NCBI GenBank assembly: GCA_024709425.1
Contig: JANJWS010000009.1
Coordinates: 1-47,037, forward strand
Direction of reading: 5' to 3'
Length of the DNA: 47,037 nt
Origin: Thiobacillus sp.
GTDB taxonomy: Bacteria > Pseudomonadota > Gammaproteobacteria > Burkholderiales > Thiobacillaceae
Below the pieces are notes generated by a model. The model worked only from the letters and a program-made list of their open reading frames with translations. It made no database searches and was not told the origin of the DNA. The position numbers were made by a program, and so were the translations under genes. Below are positions 18,171 through 26,429 of the stretch, piece after piece. Within the stretch, counting starts at the first letter, position 1, and every line of letters starts with the position of its first letter.

Positions 18171-18224
18171 GACTGGATTCCTTGCTGAGAAAGGCCGCCA
18201 TTTTAAGGCAGCCGGATGACGCGC

Positions 18225-18254
18225 ACAAAAAAGCCGCCCGCATGCGGACGGCTT
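18225..18254 (-). terminator. Rho-independent terminator after rpsI
   Basis: AAGCCG and CGGCTT (18231-18236, 18249-18254) enclose CCGCATGCGG, itself palindromic, giving a long stem with one mismatch. The run of A on the plus strand (18227-18232) is the U tract of the minus-strand transcript. It lies about 18 bp after the rpsI stop. Confidence 0.85.
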
Positions 18255-18271
18255 CTTGTGCGGGCCGGCGC

Positions 18272-18664
18272 TTAACGCTTGGAGAACTGCTTGCGGCGGC
18301 GAGCCTTGTGGAAGCCGACCTTCTTACGTTCGACTTCGCGGGCATCGCGGGTGACGAGGCCGGCGGCCTTCAGCACCGGCTTCATCTCGGCCGAGAAGTC
18401 GATCAGCGCGCGGGTGATGCCGTGGCGCACCGCGCCGGCCTGGCCGGTTTCGCCGCCGCCGGAGACGTTCACCATGATGTCGAACTTGTTTACGCTGTCG
18501 GTCAGCACCAGCGGCTGACGCACGACCATGCGGCCGGTTTCGCGGGAAAAGTATTCGTCGACCGGCTTGTCGTTGACGACGATCTTGCCGCTGCCGGCCT
18601 TGATGAAGACGCGCGCGACCGATTCCTTGCGACGACCGGTACCGTAGTTGTAGTTGCCAATCAT
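18272..18664 (-). CDS. rpsI: 30S ribosomal protein S9
   Basis: 130 residues. It starts [20 protein letters not shown] and ends RRRKQFSKR, the highly conserved S9 tail that reaches the P-site tRNA. The stretch [23 protein letters not shown] is diagnostic. It follows rplM by 30 bp in the standard rplM-rpsI operon. Confidence 0.97.
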   Translation of the reverse strand: MIGNYNYGTGRRKESVARVFIKAGSGKIVVNDKPVDEYFSRETGRMVVRQPLVLTDSVNKFDIMVNVSGGGETGQAGAVRHGITRALIDFSAEMKPVLKAAGLVTRDAREVERKKVGFHKARRRKQFSKR

Positions 18665-18675
18665 GGGGTGACCTT

Positions 18676-18704
18676 AATTAAGCCTGGGTTTGAATTAAGC
18701 CTGG
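18676..18704. repeat. Short duplication of the rplM 3' end
   Basis: AATTAAGCCTGG occurs at 18676-18687 and again at 18693-18704, a 17-bp period. The second copy includes the rplM stop codon; the first fills the rplM-rpsI gap. The same kind of gene-end duplication is seen at erpA. Confidence 0.85.
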
Positions 18705-19129
18705 ACTTCCAGGGGCTTGGGCTGCTGTGCCTCGTGCGGATGTTCCGCGCCCGGGTAGACCTTCATCTTCTTGATCATGGCGTAGCCGAGGGGGCCTTTC
18801 GGCAGCATGCCCTTGACCGCCTTTTCCAGCGCGCGGCCGGGGAAACGCTCCTGCATCTTGCCGAAGGTCGTTTCGTAGATGCCGCCCGGATAGCCGGTAT
18901 GGCGATAGTATTTCTTGTCGAGTTCCTTGGTGCCGGTCACGCGCAGCTTGCTCGCATTGACCACGACGATGTAATCGCCGGTGTCGACGTGGGGCGTGAA
19001 CTCGGGCTTGTGCTTGCCACGCAGACGGCGGGCGATCTCGGCAGCCAGACGGCCCAGCACCTTGTTGTCGGCGTCAACCACGAACCAGTCGCGTTTGACT
19101 TCATGCGATTTAGCGGAAAAGGTTTTCAT
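18695..19129 (-). CDS. rplM: 50S ribosomal protein L13
   Basis: 144 residues from [20 protein letters not shown], matching L13 (142 in E. coli). Conserved segments include [37 protein letters not shown] and [14 protein letters not shown]13 is an early 50S assembly protein. A longer upstream reading frame exists, but the family start is the ATG at 19129. First gene of rplM-rpsI, with a strong promoter 42 bp upstream. Confidence 0.96.
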   Translation of the reverse strand: MKTFSAKSHEVKRDWFVVDADNKVLGRLAAEIARRLRGKHKPEFTPHVDTGDYIVVVNASKLRVTGTKELDKKYYRHTGYPGGIYETTFGKMQERFPGRALEKAVKGMLPKGPLGYAMIKKMKVYPGAEHPHEAQQPKPLEVQA

Positions 19130-19170
19130 GACCCAGCCTCTGCACGGAGGATATTCTCGGAAAGCCGGGC

Positions 19171-19200
19171 ATTTTAACCGCCTCTTTGCGGCAAAGTCAA
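19171..19200 (-). promoter_or_regulatory. Sigma-70 promoter for rplM-rpsI
   Basis: On the minus strand TTGACT (19195-19200) and TAAAAT (19171-19176) are separated by 18 bp. Both are 5 of 6 matches to consensus, and the transcript would start shortly before rplM. Confidence 0.75.
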
Positions 19201-19270
19201 ACCCTGCGGACGTCTTCCCCGCGACGCCCGCACAGCGGTGCAGCCGTCCGCCCCGGACTACAATGGCCGC

Positions 19271-20044
19271 ATGATCGTCTGGACGCTCGCCAACCTCGTC
19301 GTCGCCGCCCTGCTTCCGCCGCTGGCGCTGGTACTGCTGCTGGCGGGCGGGCTCCTTCTCCGTCGTCGCTGCACGCGCCTCGCCATGTCCCTGATCCTCT
19401 TCGCCACGCTTGCGCTGTATGCCCTGTCCACGCCCTGGGTCGGCGGGCTGCTGCAGAAAAGCCTTGAAATCGGCGCGCCGATCCAGCCCGCCAACCTTGC
19501 GGGCGTCGACGCCATCGCCGTCCTTTCCGGCGGCAGTTACCACGACGCGCCCGAATACGGCGGCGACACGCTCAACGGCATCAGCCTCGAGCGCCTGCGC
19601 TACGCCGTGCGCCTGCACCGCACCAGCGGCCTGCCACTCCTCGTCACCGGCGGCGTGCCCAGGGGCGGCAGCGTCGCCGAAGGGCACCTGTTCGAACAGG
19701 TGCTGCGCGAGGAATACGGCATCGCGCCGCGCTGGGTCGAAAACGCCGCGCGCACCACCTGGGACAACGCCGCGCTGTCGGCGCCGCTACTGCAGCGCGA
19801 CGGCGTGCGCCGCATCGCGCTCGTCAGCCACGCCTGGCACCTGCGCCGCGCCGTGCCGCTGTTCGAGGCGCAGGGGCTGGTCGTCGTGCCCGCCGGCATA
19901 CGGTTTTCCAGCATCCGCCTCGACTCGGTGTTCGATCTCGTGCCCACCCCCAACGGCCTGCGCGACAGCACCTACGCGCTGCACGAGTGGCTGGGGATTT
20001 TGTGGTACAAACTGCGCTCTTTGCGTACCCAAGGACAGCCATGA
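19271..20044 (+). CDS. YdcF/ElyC-like DUF218 envelope protein
   Basis: 257 residues. Two N-terminal membrane helices (about 5-28 and 35-58) are followed by a DUF218 domain (about 75-235): [46 protein letters not shown] and [18 protein letters not shown]. This is the arrangement of ElyC (YcbC), which affects lipid II or lipid-carrier metabolism in envelope synthesis. The exact reaction is unknown. I took the ATG at 19271 because it begins the first membrane helix. The stop overlaps the OsmC gene as ATGA. Confidence 0.85.
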   Translation: MIVWTLANLVVAALLPPLALVLLLAGGLLLRRRCTRLAMSLILFATLALYALSTPWVGGLLQKSLEIGAPIQPANLAGVDAIAVLSGGSYHDAPEYGGDTLNGISLERLRYAVRLHRTSGLPLLVTGGVPRGGSVAEGHLFEQVLREEYGIAPRWVENAARTTWDNAALSAPLLQRDGVRRIALVSHAWHLRRAVPLFEAQGLVVVPAGIRFSSIRLDSVFDLVPTPNGLRDSTYALHEWLGILWYKLRSLRTQGQP

Positions 20045-20457
20045 AAGCCCGCGTCAAACTCATCGAAGGCGTCAGCTTCGCCGGCCAGAGCGAATCCGGC
20101 CACACCGTCGTCATGGACGGACCGCCCGACGGCGGCGGCAAGAACCTCGGCGTGCGGCCGATGGAATTGCTGCTGCTGGGCCTGGGCGGCTGTTCGTCCT
20201 ACGACGTCGTGCACATCCTGCGCAAGAGCCGCCAGCCGATCACCGACTGCGTCGCCGACATCGATGCCGAACGCGCGCCGACCGATCCCAAGGTCTTCAC
20301 GCGCATCCACATCCACTTCACCGTCACCGGCAAGGGGCTCGATCCGAAGCGCGTCGAGCAGGCCGTGAAGCTGTCGGCGGAGAAATATTGCTCGGCGTCG
20401 ATCATGCTCGCCAAGACCGCCGAGATCACGCACGAATTCGAGGTGGTGGAAGGCTGA
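20041..20457 (+). CDS. OsmC/YhfA family protein, putative peroxiredoxin-like thiol protein
   Basis: 138 residues with the OsmC fold. The two redox cysteines are Cys51 (LLLGLGGCSSYDVV) and Cys117 (SAEKYCSASIMLAKTA). It matches the YhfA branch ([37 protein letters not shown]), whose substrates are not settled; OsmC/Ohr relatives reduce organic hydroperoxides. Its ATG overlaps the YdcF-like stop, so translation is coupled. Confidence 0.88.
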   Translation: MKARVKLIEGVSFAGQSESGHTVVMDGPPDGGGKNLGVRPMELLLLGLGGCSSYDVVHILRKSRQPITDCVADIDAERAPTDPKVFTRIHIHFTVTGKGLDPKRVEQAVKLSAEKYCSASIMLAKTAEITHEFEVVEG

Positions 20458-20593
20458 AACGTCGGGCGCGGCCATCCTGTTCGTGCAGCGTGCGACAAAG
20501 CCTGGCCCCCCGGACCTGCGCGCCCGTTACGGTCGGGCGATGCCACAAGTCAGACTTCCCCCCAGATCTCGACCCGAGCAAGATCCGGGGCCA

Positions 20594-20962
20594 TCAAGCC
20601 TTTCGCTTGATCCGTTCGACTTCGGCGTGGAAGATTGGAGTCAGTTCAGTGACAAGCGTTTCGATATCGCGCACTTGATGTTGAATCGTCAGCACGACGA
20701 CGCCCTGCGGCACGAGATCGTAGATCATGAAATGTCGCCGCACCGGAATCATCAGGAAAGGGGTCGAGCGGCATTGTCGGAGACGGCCCTTTTCCGGGTC
20801 GGCCGCGGCATCGCCAATTGCCGCGTACAAGTCGGCGAGGTACCGGTCGGCAATGTCCTCGCCCCACTCGCGACGGGACCGCGCGTGGATGCGGCGCAGA
20901 TCCCGTGCCGCATTGCGGGTCAGGAGGAACGGCGCGGGCGACGAACCGCCATTACCAACCAT
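20594..20962 (-). CDS. ParE/RelE-family toxin
   Basis: 122 residues from the ATG at 20960-20962. The core LTRNAARDLRRIHARSRREWGEDIADRYLADLYAAIGDAAADPEKG followed by PVRRHFMIYDLVPQGVVVLTIQHQVRDIE is the ParE/RelE-like toxin fold. Whether it poisons gyrase (ParE) or ribosome-bound mRNA (RelE) cannot be decided; the ParD-type partner favours ParE. The start overlaps the antitoxin gene by 11 bp. Antitoxin-first order is standard. Confidence 0.85.
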   Translation of the reverse strand: MVGNGGSSPAPFLLTRNAARDLRRIHARSRREWGEDIADRYLADLYAAIGDAAADPEKGRLRQCRSTPFLMIPVRRHFMIYDLVPQGVVVLTIQHQVRDIETLVTELTPIFHAEVERIKRKA

Positions 20963-21218
20963 CGGCGTCTTTGCGGTCGAGGGTCGCCATATCGGTCTTG
21001 AAGTTGCCGCTGGATACAAAGACGCGGCCCGCAGCCATGTCACGGTAGCCGCTCAGGATAGCGTCTTGCACAATCTGCCCTTCGCGCCGCTCCATGTCGC
21101 GGCGGATCAAGTCGCGCACGTACTCGCTAGGCGTTTCGTAGAGCCCCGCCTCGCCGACCATTCGCTCCACGAACTCGGCCAAGGGTTGGGACAGGCGGGC
21201 GTTGATGCGTTCGGACAT
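20952..21218 (-). CDS. ParD-type ribbon-helix-helix antitoxin
   Basis: 88 residues from MSERINARLSQPLAEFVERMVG. The N-terminal 45 residues are the ParD DNA-binding and dimerisation part (SEYVRDLIRRDMERREG follows). The C-terminal part (GYRDMAAGRVFVSSGNFKTDM) would wrap and inhibit the toxin. A promoter lies just upstream and is likely repressed by the complex. The upstream neighbour is a transposase whose reading frame ends inside this promoter. Confidence 0.85.
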   Translation of the reverse strand: MSERINARLSQPLAEFVERMVGEAGLYETPSEYVRDLIRRDMERREGQIVQDAILSGYRDMAAGRVFVSSGNFKTDMATLDRKDADGW

Positions 21219-21255
21219 GGATAGAGGCCCCACAGATCGACCGGACATGAAGCCA

Positions 21256-21284
21256 ACTATACGACATGGACGGCCTTGTCGCAA
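21256..21284 (-). promoter_or_regulatory. Sigma-70 promoter of the parDE-type operon
   Basis: On the minus strand TTGCGA (21279-21284) and TATAGT (21256-21261) are separated by exactly 17 bp. The transposase stop codon lies within it, so transposase transcription would run through the promoter. Confidence 0.65.
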
Positions 21285-22210
21285 TTATTGCCCCTGTCGT
21301 CGCCAAAACAACACCAGAGATCTGCGATTTCGCTCATGCCGCCGCACTGCGCATTCCCACGAAACGATTCGGCCGTACCGCCGCGATCGACACCCCGCCC
21401 GCGGCGGTCAGTCCAGCCCGTCCCGCGCAACAGCCTTCTAGTCGCCGTGCAGAACAACGTGCAGAACAATGGGGGGGGAATGGGGTCAGACACGATTATT
21501 CCCGCACTACGCACTACGCACTTCCGCGGCCGTCCCACCCCCTTCGACGCCGCCGGCCTCTGTCCCAGCGCTTCGATCGCACGCCGGAACCGCTCCCCGC
21601 CCAATGCCCAGCCCTTGTGCGTGCAATCGCGGATTTCCGATAGATCCGCCGGATCTATGGCCGCAGCAAAGAGTGCGCGATAACCCTCCCGCCTGGCCAG
21701 ATCGTTCAGCCCCAAGCGCGTGTATTCCCCGTGTGGCGTCAGCCAGTCCGCATTCGGCCCGCTCTCACCGAGCGCATTGCGCCGGTAACTTGACCACGGA
21801 TAATCCTGCGGCGCCGCCACCATGCCCGCCCGTACCGGATTCAGCTCAATGTAACGCATCAGGGTCAGCAGATAGCGCTCGCTGTCCACCACCGTGGCGC
21901 GGTAGCGTCCCTCCCACAGCGTCCCGCTGCGCTGGTGGATGAAATTGAAATACTGCACGTATTTGCGCCCAACTGACTGGAAAACCTTGCTGATGCTGTC
22001 GTCGAATTCCGGCGTGGCCAGCAGGTGAATATGGTTCGTCATCCACACATACGCGTGGATCGCGAGGCCGTGCTTGCGTGAAGCCTCGACCAGCGCATCA
22101 CGAAAAAACTGATAATCCGCCTCGGCCGCAAAGATCGGCTGCCGGTTATTGCCGCGCTGGATGAGGTGCTGCGGCTGGCCGGGGATCACGTAGCGGGGTA
22201 GGCGTGCCAT
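21257..22210 (-). CDS. REP-associated/IS200-like HUH transposase with read-through C-terminal tail
   Basis: 317 residues. The N-terminal 130 residues form a Y1 transposase domain with the HUH-type pair His60/His62 (TNHIHLLATPE) and the catalytic Tyr region RYIELNPVRAGMV (Tyr120). Family members usually end near residue 240. Here the frame translates through the element's terminal repeat (residues about 238-244, IVSDPI) and continues about 73 residues into flanking DNA, which suggests loss of the native stop. These enzymes cut single-stranded DNA at REP-type hairpins. Activity is uncertain because of the tail. Confidence 0.85.
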   Translation of the reverse strand: MARLPRYVIPGQPQHLIQRGNNRQPIFAAEADYQFFRDALVEASRKHGLAIHAYVWMTNHIHLLATPEFDDSISKVFQSVGRKYVQYFNFIHQRSGTLWEGRYRATVVDSERYLLTLMRYIELNPVRAGMVAAPQDYPWSSYRRNALGESGPNADWLTPHGEYTRLGLNDLARREGYRALFAAAIDPADLSEIRDCTHKGWALGGERFRRAIEALGQRPAASKGVGRPRKCVVRSAGIIVSDPIPPPLFCTLFCTATRRLLRGTGWTDRRGRGVDRGGTAESFRGNAQCGGMSEIADLWCCFGDDRGNNCDKAVHVV

Positions 22211-22307
22211 GCTTGCTCACCGAAAGGAAAGGGAAACCAACTCAATATAGGACAAATATCGTGTCTGACCCCATTTGTCCGACCCCATTTGTCTTACCCC
22301 ATTTGTC
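21479..22307. mobile_element. REP-type element with 18-bp inverted ends around the transposase gene
   Basis: AATGGGGTCAGACACGAT at 21479-21496 and its exact complement at 22258-22275 bound the transposase. Beyond the transposase 5' end the repeat continues as three tandem 14-bp copies ending in ACCCCATTTGTC (22266-22307). The other end is preceded by a 12-bp duplication CGTGCAGAACAA (21446-21469). IS200/RAYT elements make no target duplications, so exact borders are approximate. Confidence 0.75.
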
Positions 22308-22329
22308 CTTCCCGTCGATGGTGGTTTTT

Positions 22330-24447
22330 CTACCGCTTGAACACCCAACTCACCGAGAAATCATCCATTTCTTTACCATACAGGTCTCGAGCGGCCTGCC
22401 GGAATTCATCTATCGGCGCCTGTTCGAGCAATTTCTTGTCTCGCCCCATGGTCCAGGCGCCCGTAGGTTTATGTACCAGGAGGGCAACTCGCGGGAAATG
22501 GGGGCTCTTGTTTTTACGCAAGAAAGCGAGCATCCAATCCTGTGTGTGAAGTGCAATATCCTTTGTCGCGATCAGATCCGCATAGAGTTCAGGCTTGACG
22601 ATCAGTCTGGCCGACTCCACGTCAACGCGGTAATACTCCTTTGATTCAGCAAGCAGGGCATCTTCGTCAATGTTAATCACGGAACTCAATGCGTTGAAAC
22701 GTATTCCAGTTTCCGTCGGGATTATTCTGGAGATACCAGCGCTACGGGTCGATGCCGACATCAAATCCATCCCGTCCACTCCTGGAGGCAAGGGCGCATC
22801 CAGCGCCTTCACGATCGTTGGCATGATGTCCACCAAGGATGCCAACTCTTGCCGATTCCCGGAAGGAAACTTCTGGCTCAACGGGCCGACCGCCTTGAAT
22901 GCCAACAATGGCTGGTACTGTGTTCGGTCCAAGACATTAGAACCGTGCCCGGAAAACCCCGAATCCGTCGAAAATGCCTGGAATGAACCTATGCGGAACA
23001 CCTCTTTTGGCAAACCCCGCTTGTTCTCCGATATCCAGAGCCCATCCTCATACGCCATTGATTCGCCGTGATCCGACAAGAGCACAATTACCGCATTATC
23101 CAACCGCCCCGCCGCTTTGAGCGATTCAAGTAAGAGGTCGAGCTGTTTGTCCACAGCTTTCAGGGCGTGGATGTGCTCGATCTCTAGTGTTCGTTGTTGA
23201 TCCGAGGCCATCTCCCCCGCGGGCGTTCGCCAAGTATATGGATGATGCGCCAAACAAAAATGTGCAGCCAGGAACAATGGGCGATTGGGATCAATCGGCA
23301 GCTCTTTCACCAGGGCCTCGACGAAATCCGTGGGATCGTAATGCACGGCGGAGGCACGATTCAGTGCGACGAATGGAAACAGAGGCTGTGCCAAGGGCGT
23401 CAGGAGCACCAGGTTGACAATGGGCATGTCGGCAATCTTGGCGAGGACGAATTCTGCCGCTCCCGGGCGCGGTCCGACCGTCTTGTCGAAACCAAAATGC
23501 TCGTTGATGTTGTTGAATCTGCGCTCGTCCTGAGCGTAAATTGTCGTGTATCCCCGCGCCTTGAGAATGCGCGGCAAGGTCTCGCTGGCGTCAACCTGGT
23601 TGAATGCTGTCAGGTTGAAGCGTGCTCCGCTGTTTACGGGATACTTTGCGGTCAGAATGCTGGTCCAGGCAGGAAACGTTCGTGCCAGCGGGGTCAGGGT
23701 GTTGTCAAATACCGCCGCTTGCCGCAAGAACCCTTCGATCGTAGGTAATGCCCCGGGATGACGCTGCATGTGCTGCGGCGAAAATGAATCCAGCCCGATC
23801 AATATGATGTCTGGTTGCCGGGCTCGCGCTTCCTGTGGCAAGAAGCGCGAATAGAGTGGATTCACGATGCCTGCTATCAACGCGATCCCGACGACCCATT
23901 TCGGCACGGGGTGCCGCAGAGCGCTGGCGAGACGCCTCAACGGTTGGACAAAGGCTGGCAGTACCCCTATGAGTAAGAATGCCGCGAGGGCTCCAACGCC
24001 AATGCATTTCAACGCGAGTGGGTTCTCAATCGGAATAAGCAGTGCGAATGCAGACCGAGGAAAATATAATTTATTAAGCGTTAGCTGTGCCGCCCAAAAC
24101 AGAAAAATTGCCAAAAGAAAATAAGACGGTTTTGATATGCGTGCGCGACGCAAGGTTTCTGACATGTGCCGCATACTGGCAAGCAGCAGGAACAGGGGCA
24201 AGAGATTGAGTGCGCCGAGGGTCAGCACAAACGCCGCGAAGTGCCACGCCAATGCCGGCGACTCCAGCAGCGTCTCGACGATCAAGGTCTCTCGCCCTTC
24301 CGGAATGGCAATGTTATCCGCGAAGCCGCCAAGATATACCAGCGATGCCAGGGCGAAATAAAGCAACACATACAGAATCGATGTGTTGCGGCCACACTTG
24401 GGAAGATCAAGTATCCAATGCTTGATGGATCGCGCCGTATTATGCAT
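22330..24447 (-). CDS. Membrane-bound alkaline-phosphatase-superfamily transferase/sulfatase (PF00884)
   Basis: 705 residues. The N-terminal 200 residues hold about five membrane helices. A periplasmic sulfatase-type domain follows: DIILIGLDSFSPQH (metal Asp220), PLARTFPAWTS (candidate nucleophile Thr257), LSDHGESMAYEDG and VDIMPTIVKAL. A Thr in the nucleophile place and the membrane arrangement resemble LtaS/EptA-like phosphoglycerol or phosphoethanolamine transferases rather than true sulfatases. It lies directly after pilA, so pilin modification is a possible job (inference; a lipid or glycan acceptor is equally possible). GC content is clearly lower than its neighbours, suggesting horizontal transfer. 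Confidence 0.8.
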   Translation of the reverse strand: MHNTARSIKHWILDLPKCGRNTSILYVLLYFALASLVYLGGFADNIAIPEGRETLIVETLLESPALAWHFAAFVLTLGALNLLPLFLLLASMRHMSETLRRARISKPSYFLLAIFLFWAAQLTLNKLYFPRSAFALLIPIENPLALKCIGVGALAAFLLIGVLPAFVQPLRRLASALRHPVPKWVVGIALIAGIVNPLYSRFLPQEARARQPDIILIGLDSFSPQHMQRHPGALPTIEGFLRQAAVFDNTLTPLARTFPAWTSILTAKYPVNSGARFNLTAFNQVDASETLPRILKARGYTTIYAQDERRFNNINEHFGFDKTVGPRPGAAEFVLAKIADMPIVNLVLLTPLAQPLFPFVALNRASAVHYDPTDFVEALVKELPIDPNRPLFLAAHFCLAHHPYTWRTPAGEMASDQQRTLEIEHIHALKAVDKQLDLLLESLKAAGRLDNAVIVLLSDHGESMAYEDGLWISENKRGLPKEVFRIGSFQAFSTDSGFSGHGSNVLDRTQYQPLLAFKAVGPLSQKFPSGNRQELASLVDIMPTIVKALDAPLPPGVDGMDLMSASTRSAGISRIIPTETGIRFNALSSVINIDEDALLAESKEYYRVDVESARLIVKPELYADLIATKDIALHTQDWMLAFLRKNKSPHFPRVALLVHKPTGAWTMGRDKKLLEQAPIDEFRQAARDLYGKEMDDFSVSWVFKR

Positions 24448-24466
24448 ATTCCGCGTTGGCTATGAT

Positions 24467-24492
24467 TGAAAAAGCCCCGTCGAAACGGGGCT
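24467..24492 (-). terminator. Rho-independent terminator of pilA
   Basis: AGCCCCGT (24473-24480), CGAA loop and ACGGGGCT (24485-24492), with a U tract on the minus strand from the A run at 24468-24473. It lies between pilA and the membrane transferase, so only read-through reaches the latter. Confidence 0.9.
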
Positions 24493-24516
24493 CGTGCTCA
24501 TCAATCGAGCAGCCGT

Positions 24517-24936
24517 TTAGGCTGCTTTGCGGCACTCCGCCGGCACATACTTGTACTTCGTGGCGTCGGCCGTGCCACACGACCATTTCAGGCCCGCGCT
24601 GACAGAGCTCGGGGTGAGTGTAATGGTCACAGCACCTGCCTTCGCGGTCGTCACAACCGTAAGTACGCCACTTGCACAAGCGAGACTCGCGACGTTGTCG
24701 GTGGCCGTGCTGAAGGTGCTCACACCGTTGCATGCCGTCGCGTCGATAGTATTTGCATTGGCAATATTTTCGCCGACAGTGGCTTTTGCACCGCTAGCCA
24801 GTGCCATCGCCTCAGACACGCGGGAACGGATGGTGTAGTCCTGGTAGGCCGGCAGGGCGATCGCGGCGAGAATACCAATGATCGCCACGACGATCATCAG
24901 TTCGATCAGGGTAAAACCTTGTTGAACTTTACGCAT
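24517..24936 (-). CDS. pilA: Type IV major pilin PilA
   Basis: 139 residues starting [20 protein letters not shown]. Prepilin peptidase would cleave between Gly7 and Phe8, and Glu5 of the mature pilin is present. The hydrophobic helix leads into [20 protein letters not shown], typical of PilA. Variable globular domain with a Cys pair near the C-terminus (WSCG...PAEC) that should form the D-region loop. The ATG at 24936 is preceded by AAGGAG. Transcription likely starts at the sigma-54 site upstream; a terminator follows. Confidence 0.95.
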   Translation of the reverse strand: MRKVQQGFTLIELMIVVAIIGILAAIALPAYQDYTIRSRVSEAMALASGAKATVGENIANANTIDATACNGVSTFSTATDNVASLACASGVLTVVTTAKAGAVTITLTPSSVSAGLKWSCGTADATKYKYVPAECRKAA

Positions 24937-24996
24937 TTCATATCTCCTTGAGTTGGGCAGGTTGAACACGTGTTGGCCGTGTCTGGTGCAATAACG

Positions 24997-25012
24997 TGCA
25001 GGGGGCGTGCCA
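24997..25012 (-). promoter_or_regulatory. Sigma-54 (RpoN) promoter of pilA
   Basis: On the minus strand TGGCACGCCCCCTGCA matches the -24/-12 consensus TGGCACG-N4-TTGCA at every fixed position but one. Transcription would start about 50 bases before the pilA ATG. RpoN control of pilA, through PilR, is established in Pseudomonas and other pili-bearing species. Confidence 0.85.
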
Positions 25013-25184
25013 ACTTTAGGCGCGGCCTGGAAAAAATCCGGCTTGGCCCCGCAAGATCCACGATCCGTGCGGACGTTGGGGTGAGCAGGTGCTTTCGGCG
25101 AGCCGGTTGCCCATTCATTGGGCCCGTTTCGGCGGTGCCCCGTGGCGGCACGATGTGACGTTTTTTGTCAGGCGGACGTCCCTT

Positions 25185-25550
25185 TCATGTCGGCCAGCCG
25201 CGTAGCAGGGTGTGCACGGCGCTCACGGCGAGCAGGGCGTGGATGAGCACCAGCGTCTTGGGCAGCAGGCCGCGTCGTCGGATGAGGTAATACAGGGTGA
25301 TGCCGGCGAGGATCGTGAGCGCGAGGAACCCCAGCGTCGGCGCTGCATTCGGGTTGGCTGTGTTGTCGCGGAAGAGCGACACGAGCAGGAGCAGGGCGGC
25401 GGTAAGGCCGGCACCGCCGTGCAGCAGGCCGACGTCGACCGGGGTGTTCTTCTCGGCGAGCCGCACATAGGCGGTGAGGCCGCCGACGGCGACGGCGCCG
25501 GCGAGGATGAAGAGCGCGGCGGTGGCCAGCGGGGATTCGGGGAGCGGCAT
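25185..25550 (-). CDS. Four-helix inner-membrane protein, unknown function
   Basis: 121 residues from MPLPESPLATAALFIL, with an AAAGGATCC ribosome binding site. Four hydrophobic stretches (about 8-28, 43-60, 73-88 and 96-116) with short loops. No enzymatic motif is visible and I do not recognise a family. It is divergent from the Mut7-C gene with about 96 bp between the starts, so both may share a control region. Confidence 0.65.
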   Translation of the reverse strand: MPLPESPLATAALFILAGAVAVGGLTAYVRLAEKNTPVDVGLLHGGAGLTAALLLLVSLFRDNTANPNAAPTLGFLALTILAGITLYYLIRRRGLLPKTLVLIHALLAVSAVHTLLRGWPT

Positions 25551-25646
25551 GGGGATCCTTTCGGGGGGCGCCGGGTGCGCAGTCGTCGCGTTTTCGAGGG
25601 ATGTTAAGCCATTGTGGGGTTTTCGCGGCTGCGGCAAGCGGCGAGA

Positions 25647-26429
25647 ATGGCATCCATGGTCAGCGCCACCTTCCGTTTCCACGAAGCGCTCAACGATTTT
25701 CTCGCGCCGGCGCGGCGCGAGCGGGAATTCACGGTGCCGTGCGCGCGGGCGGCGACGACCAAGCACATGATCGAGGCGCTGGGGGTACCGCACACCGAAG
25801 TGGAGGTGATTCTGGTGAACGGCGAGGCGGTCGGATTCGACCGCATCCTGCAGACCGGCGACCGGGTCGCGGTGTATCCGCGTGCCGCCGCGCTGGATGG
25901 GATGCCGTCGCTGCGCGTGCGTGATGATCCGCCGGGCGAGCCCGGCTTCGTCGCCGACGCGCACCTCGGCGGGTTGGCGCACCTGCTGCGCATGCTGGGT
26001 TTCGACACGCTGTACGATAACCATTTCCACGACGACACCATCGTTGAAATCTGCGTGCGGGAGGGCCGCATCGTGCTGACGCGCGACCGCGAACTGCTGA
26101 AACGCCGCGCGGTGACGCAGGGCTGCTACGTTCATGCGCTGAAATCGGCGTATCAGTTGCGCGAGGTGGTGGAACGCCTCGACCTTGCGGGCAGTGCGCG
26201 GCCATTCACCCGCTGCCTGCACTGCAACACGCCGCTGCACCCGGTGGCCAAGGCGAGCGTGGTCGACCGCGTGCCACCCCGGGTGCGGGAATGTTACGAG
26301 CGGTTCTCGACGTGCGACGGTTGCGGGCGGGTGTACTGGGAAGGCTCGCATTGGCAAAACATGCGGCGGGTGCTGGATGGCTTGCTGAATGGTGGAACCG
26401 CCGGTCCGGCAGGGGGTCATGAGGGATGA
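25647..26429 (+). CDS. Mut7-C RNase-domain protein with N-terminal ubiquitin-like domain
   Basis: 260 residues. Residues 1-82 look like the ubiquitin/ThiS-like domain often fused to Mut7-C (VEVILVNGEAVGFDRILQTGDRVAVYPRA). From about 98 a PIN-like Mut7-C nuclease domain follows with acidic residues Asp104 (FVADAHLGGLA), Asp120 (LGFDTLYD) and Asp147 (LTRDRELL). A C-terminal zinc ribbon uses CLHC (190-193) and a later CDGC. Role unknown; an RNA-processing nuclease is the family guess. Start at 25647, with an in-frame ATG at 25656 as alternative. Confidence 0.87.
   Translation: MASMVSATFRFHEALNDFLAPARREREFTVPCARAATTKHMIEALGVPHTEVEVILVNGEAVGFDRILQTGDRVAVYPRAAALDGMPSLRVRDDPPGEPGFVADAHLGGLAHLLRMLGFDTLYDNHFHDDTIVEICVREGRIVLTRDRELLKRRAVTQGCYVHALKSAYQLREVVERLDLAGSARPFTRCLHCNTPLHPVAKASVVDRVPPRVRECYERFSTCDGCGRVYWEGSHWQNMRRVLDGLLNGGTAGPAGGHEG

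Noticed and set aside
22266..22307. Tandem 14-bp repeats as a CRISPR array
   Set aside because: No spacers between units, too short, and clearly the end of a REP-type transposable element.
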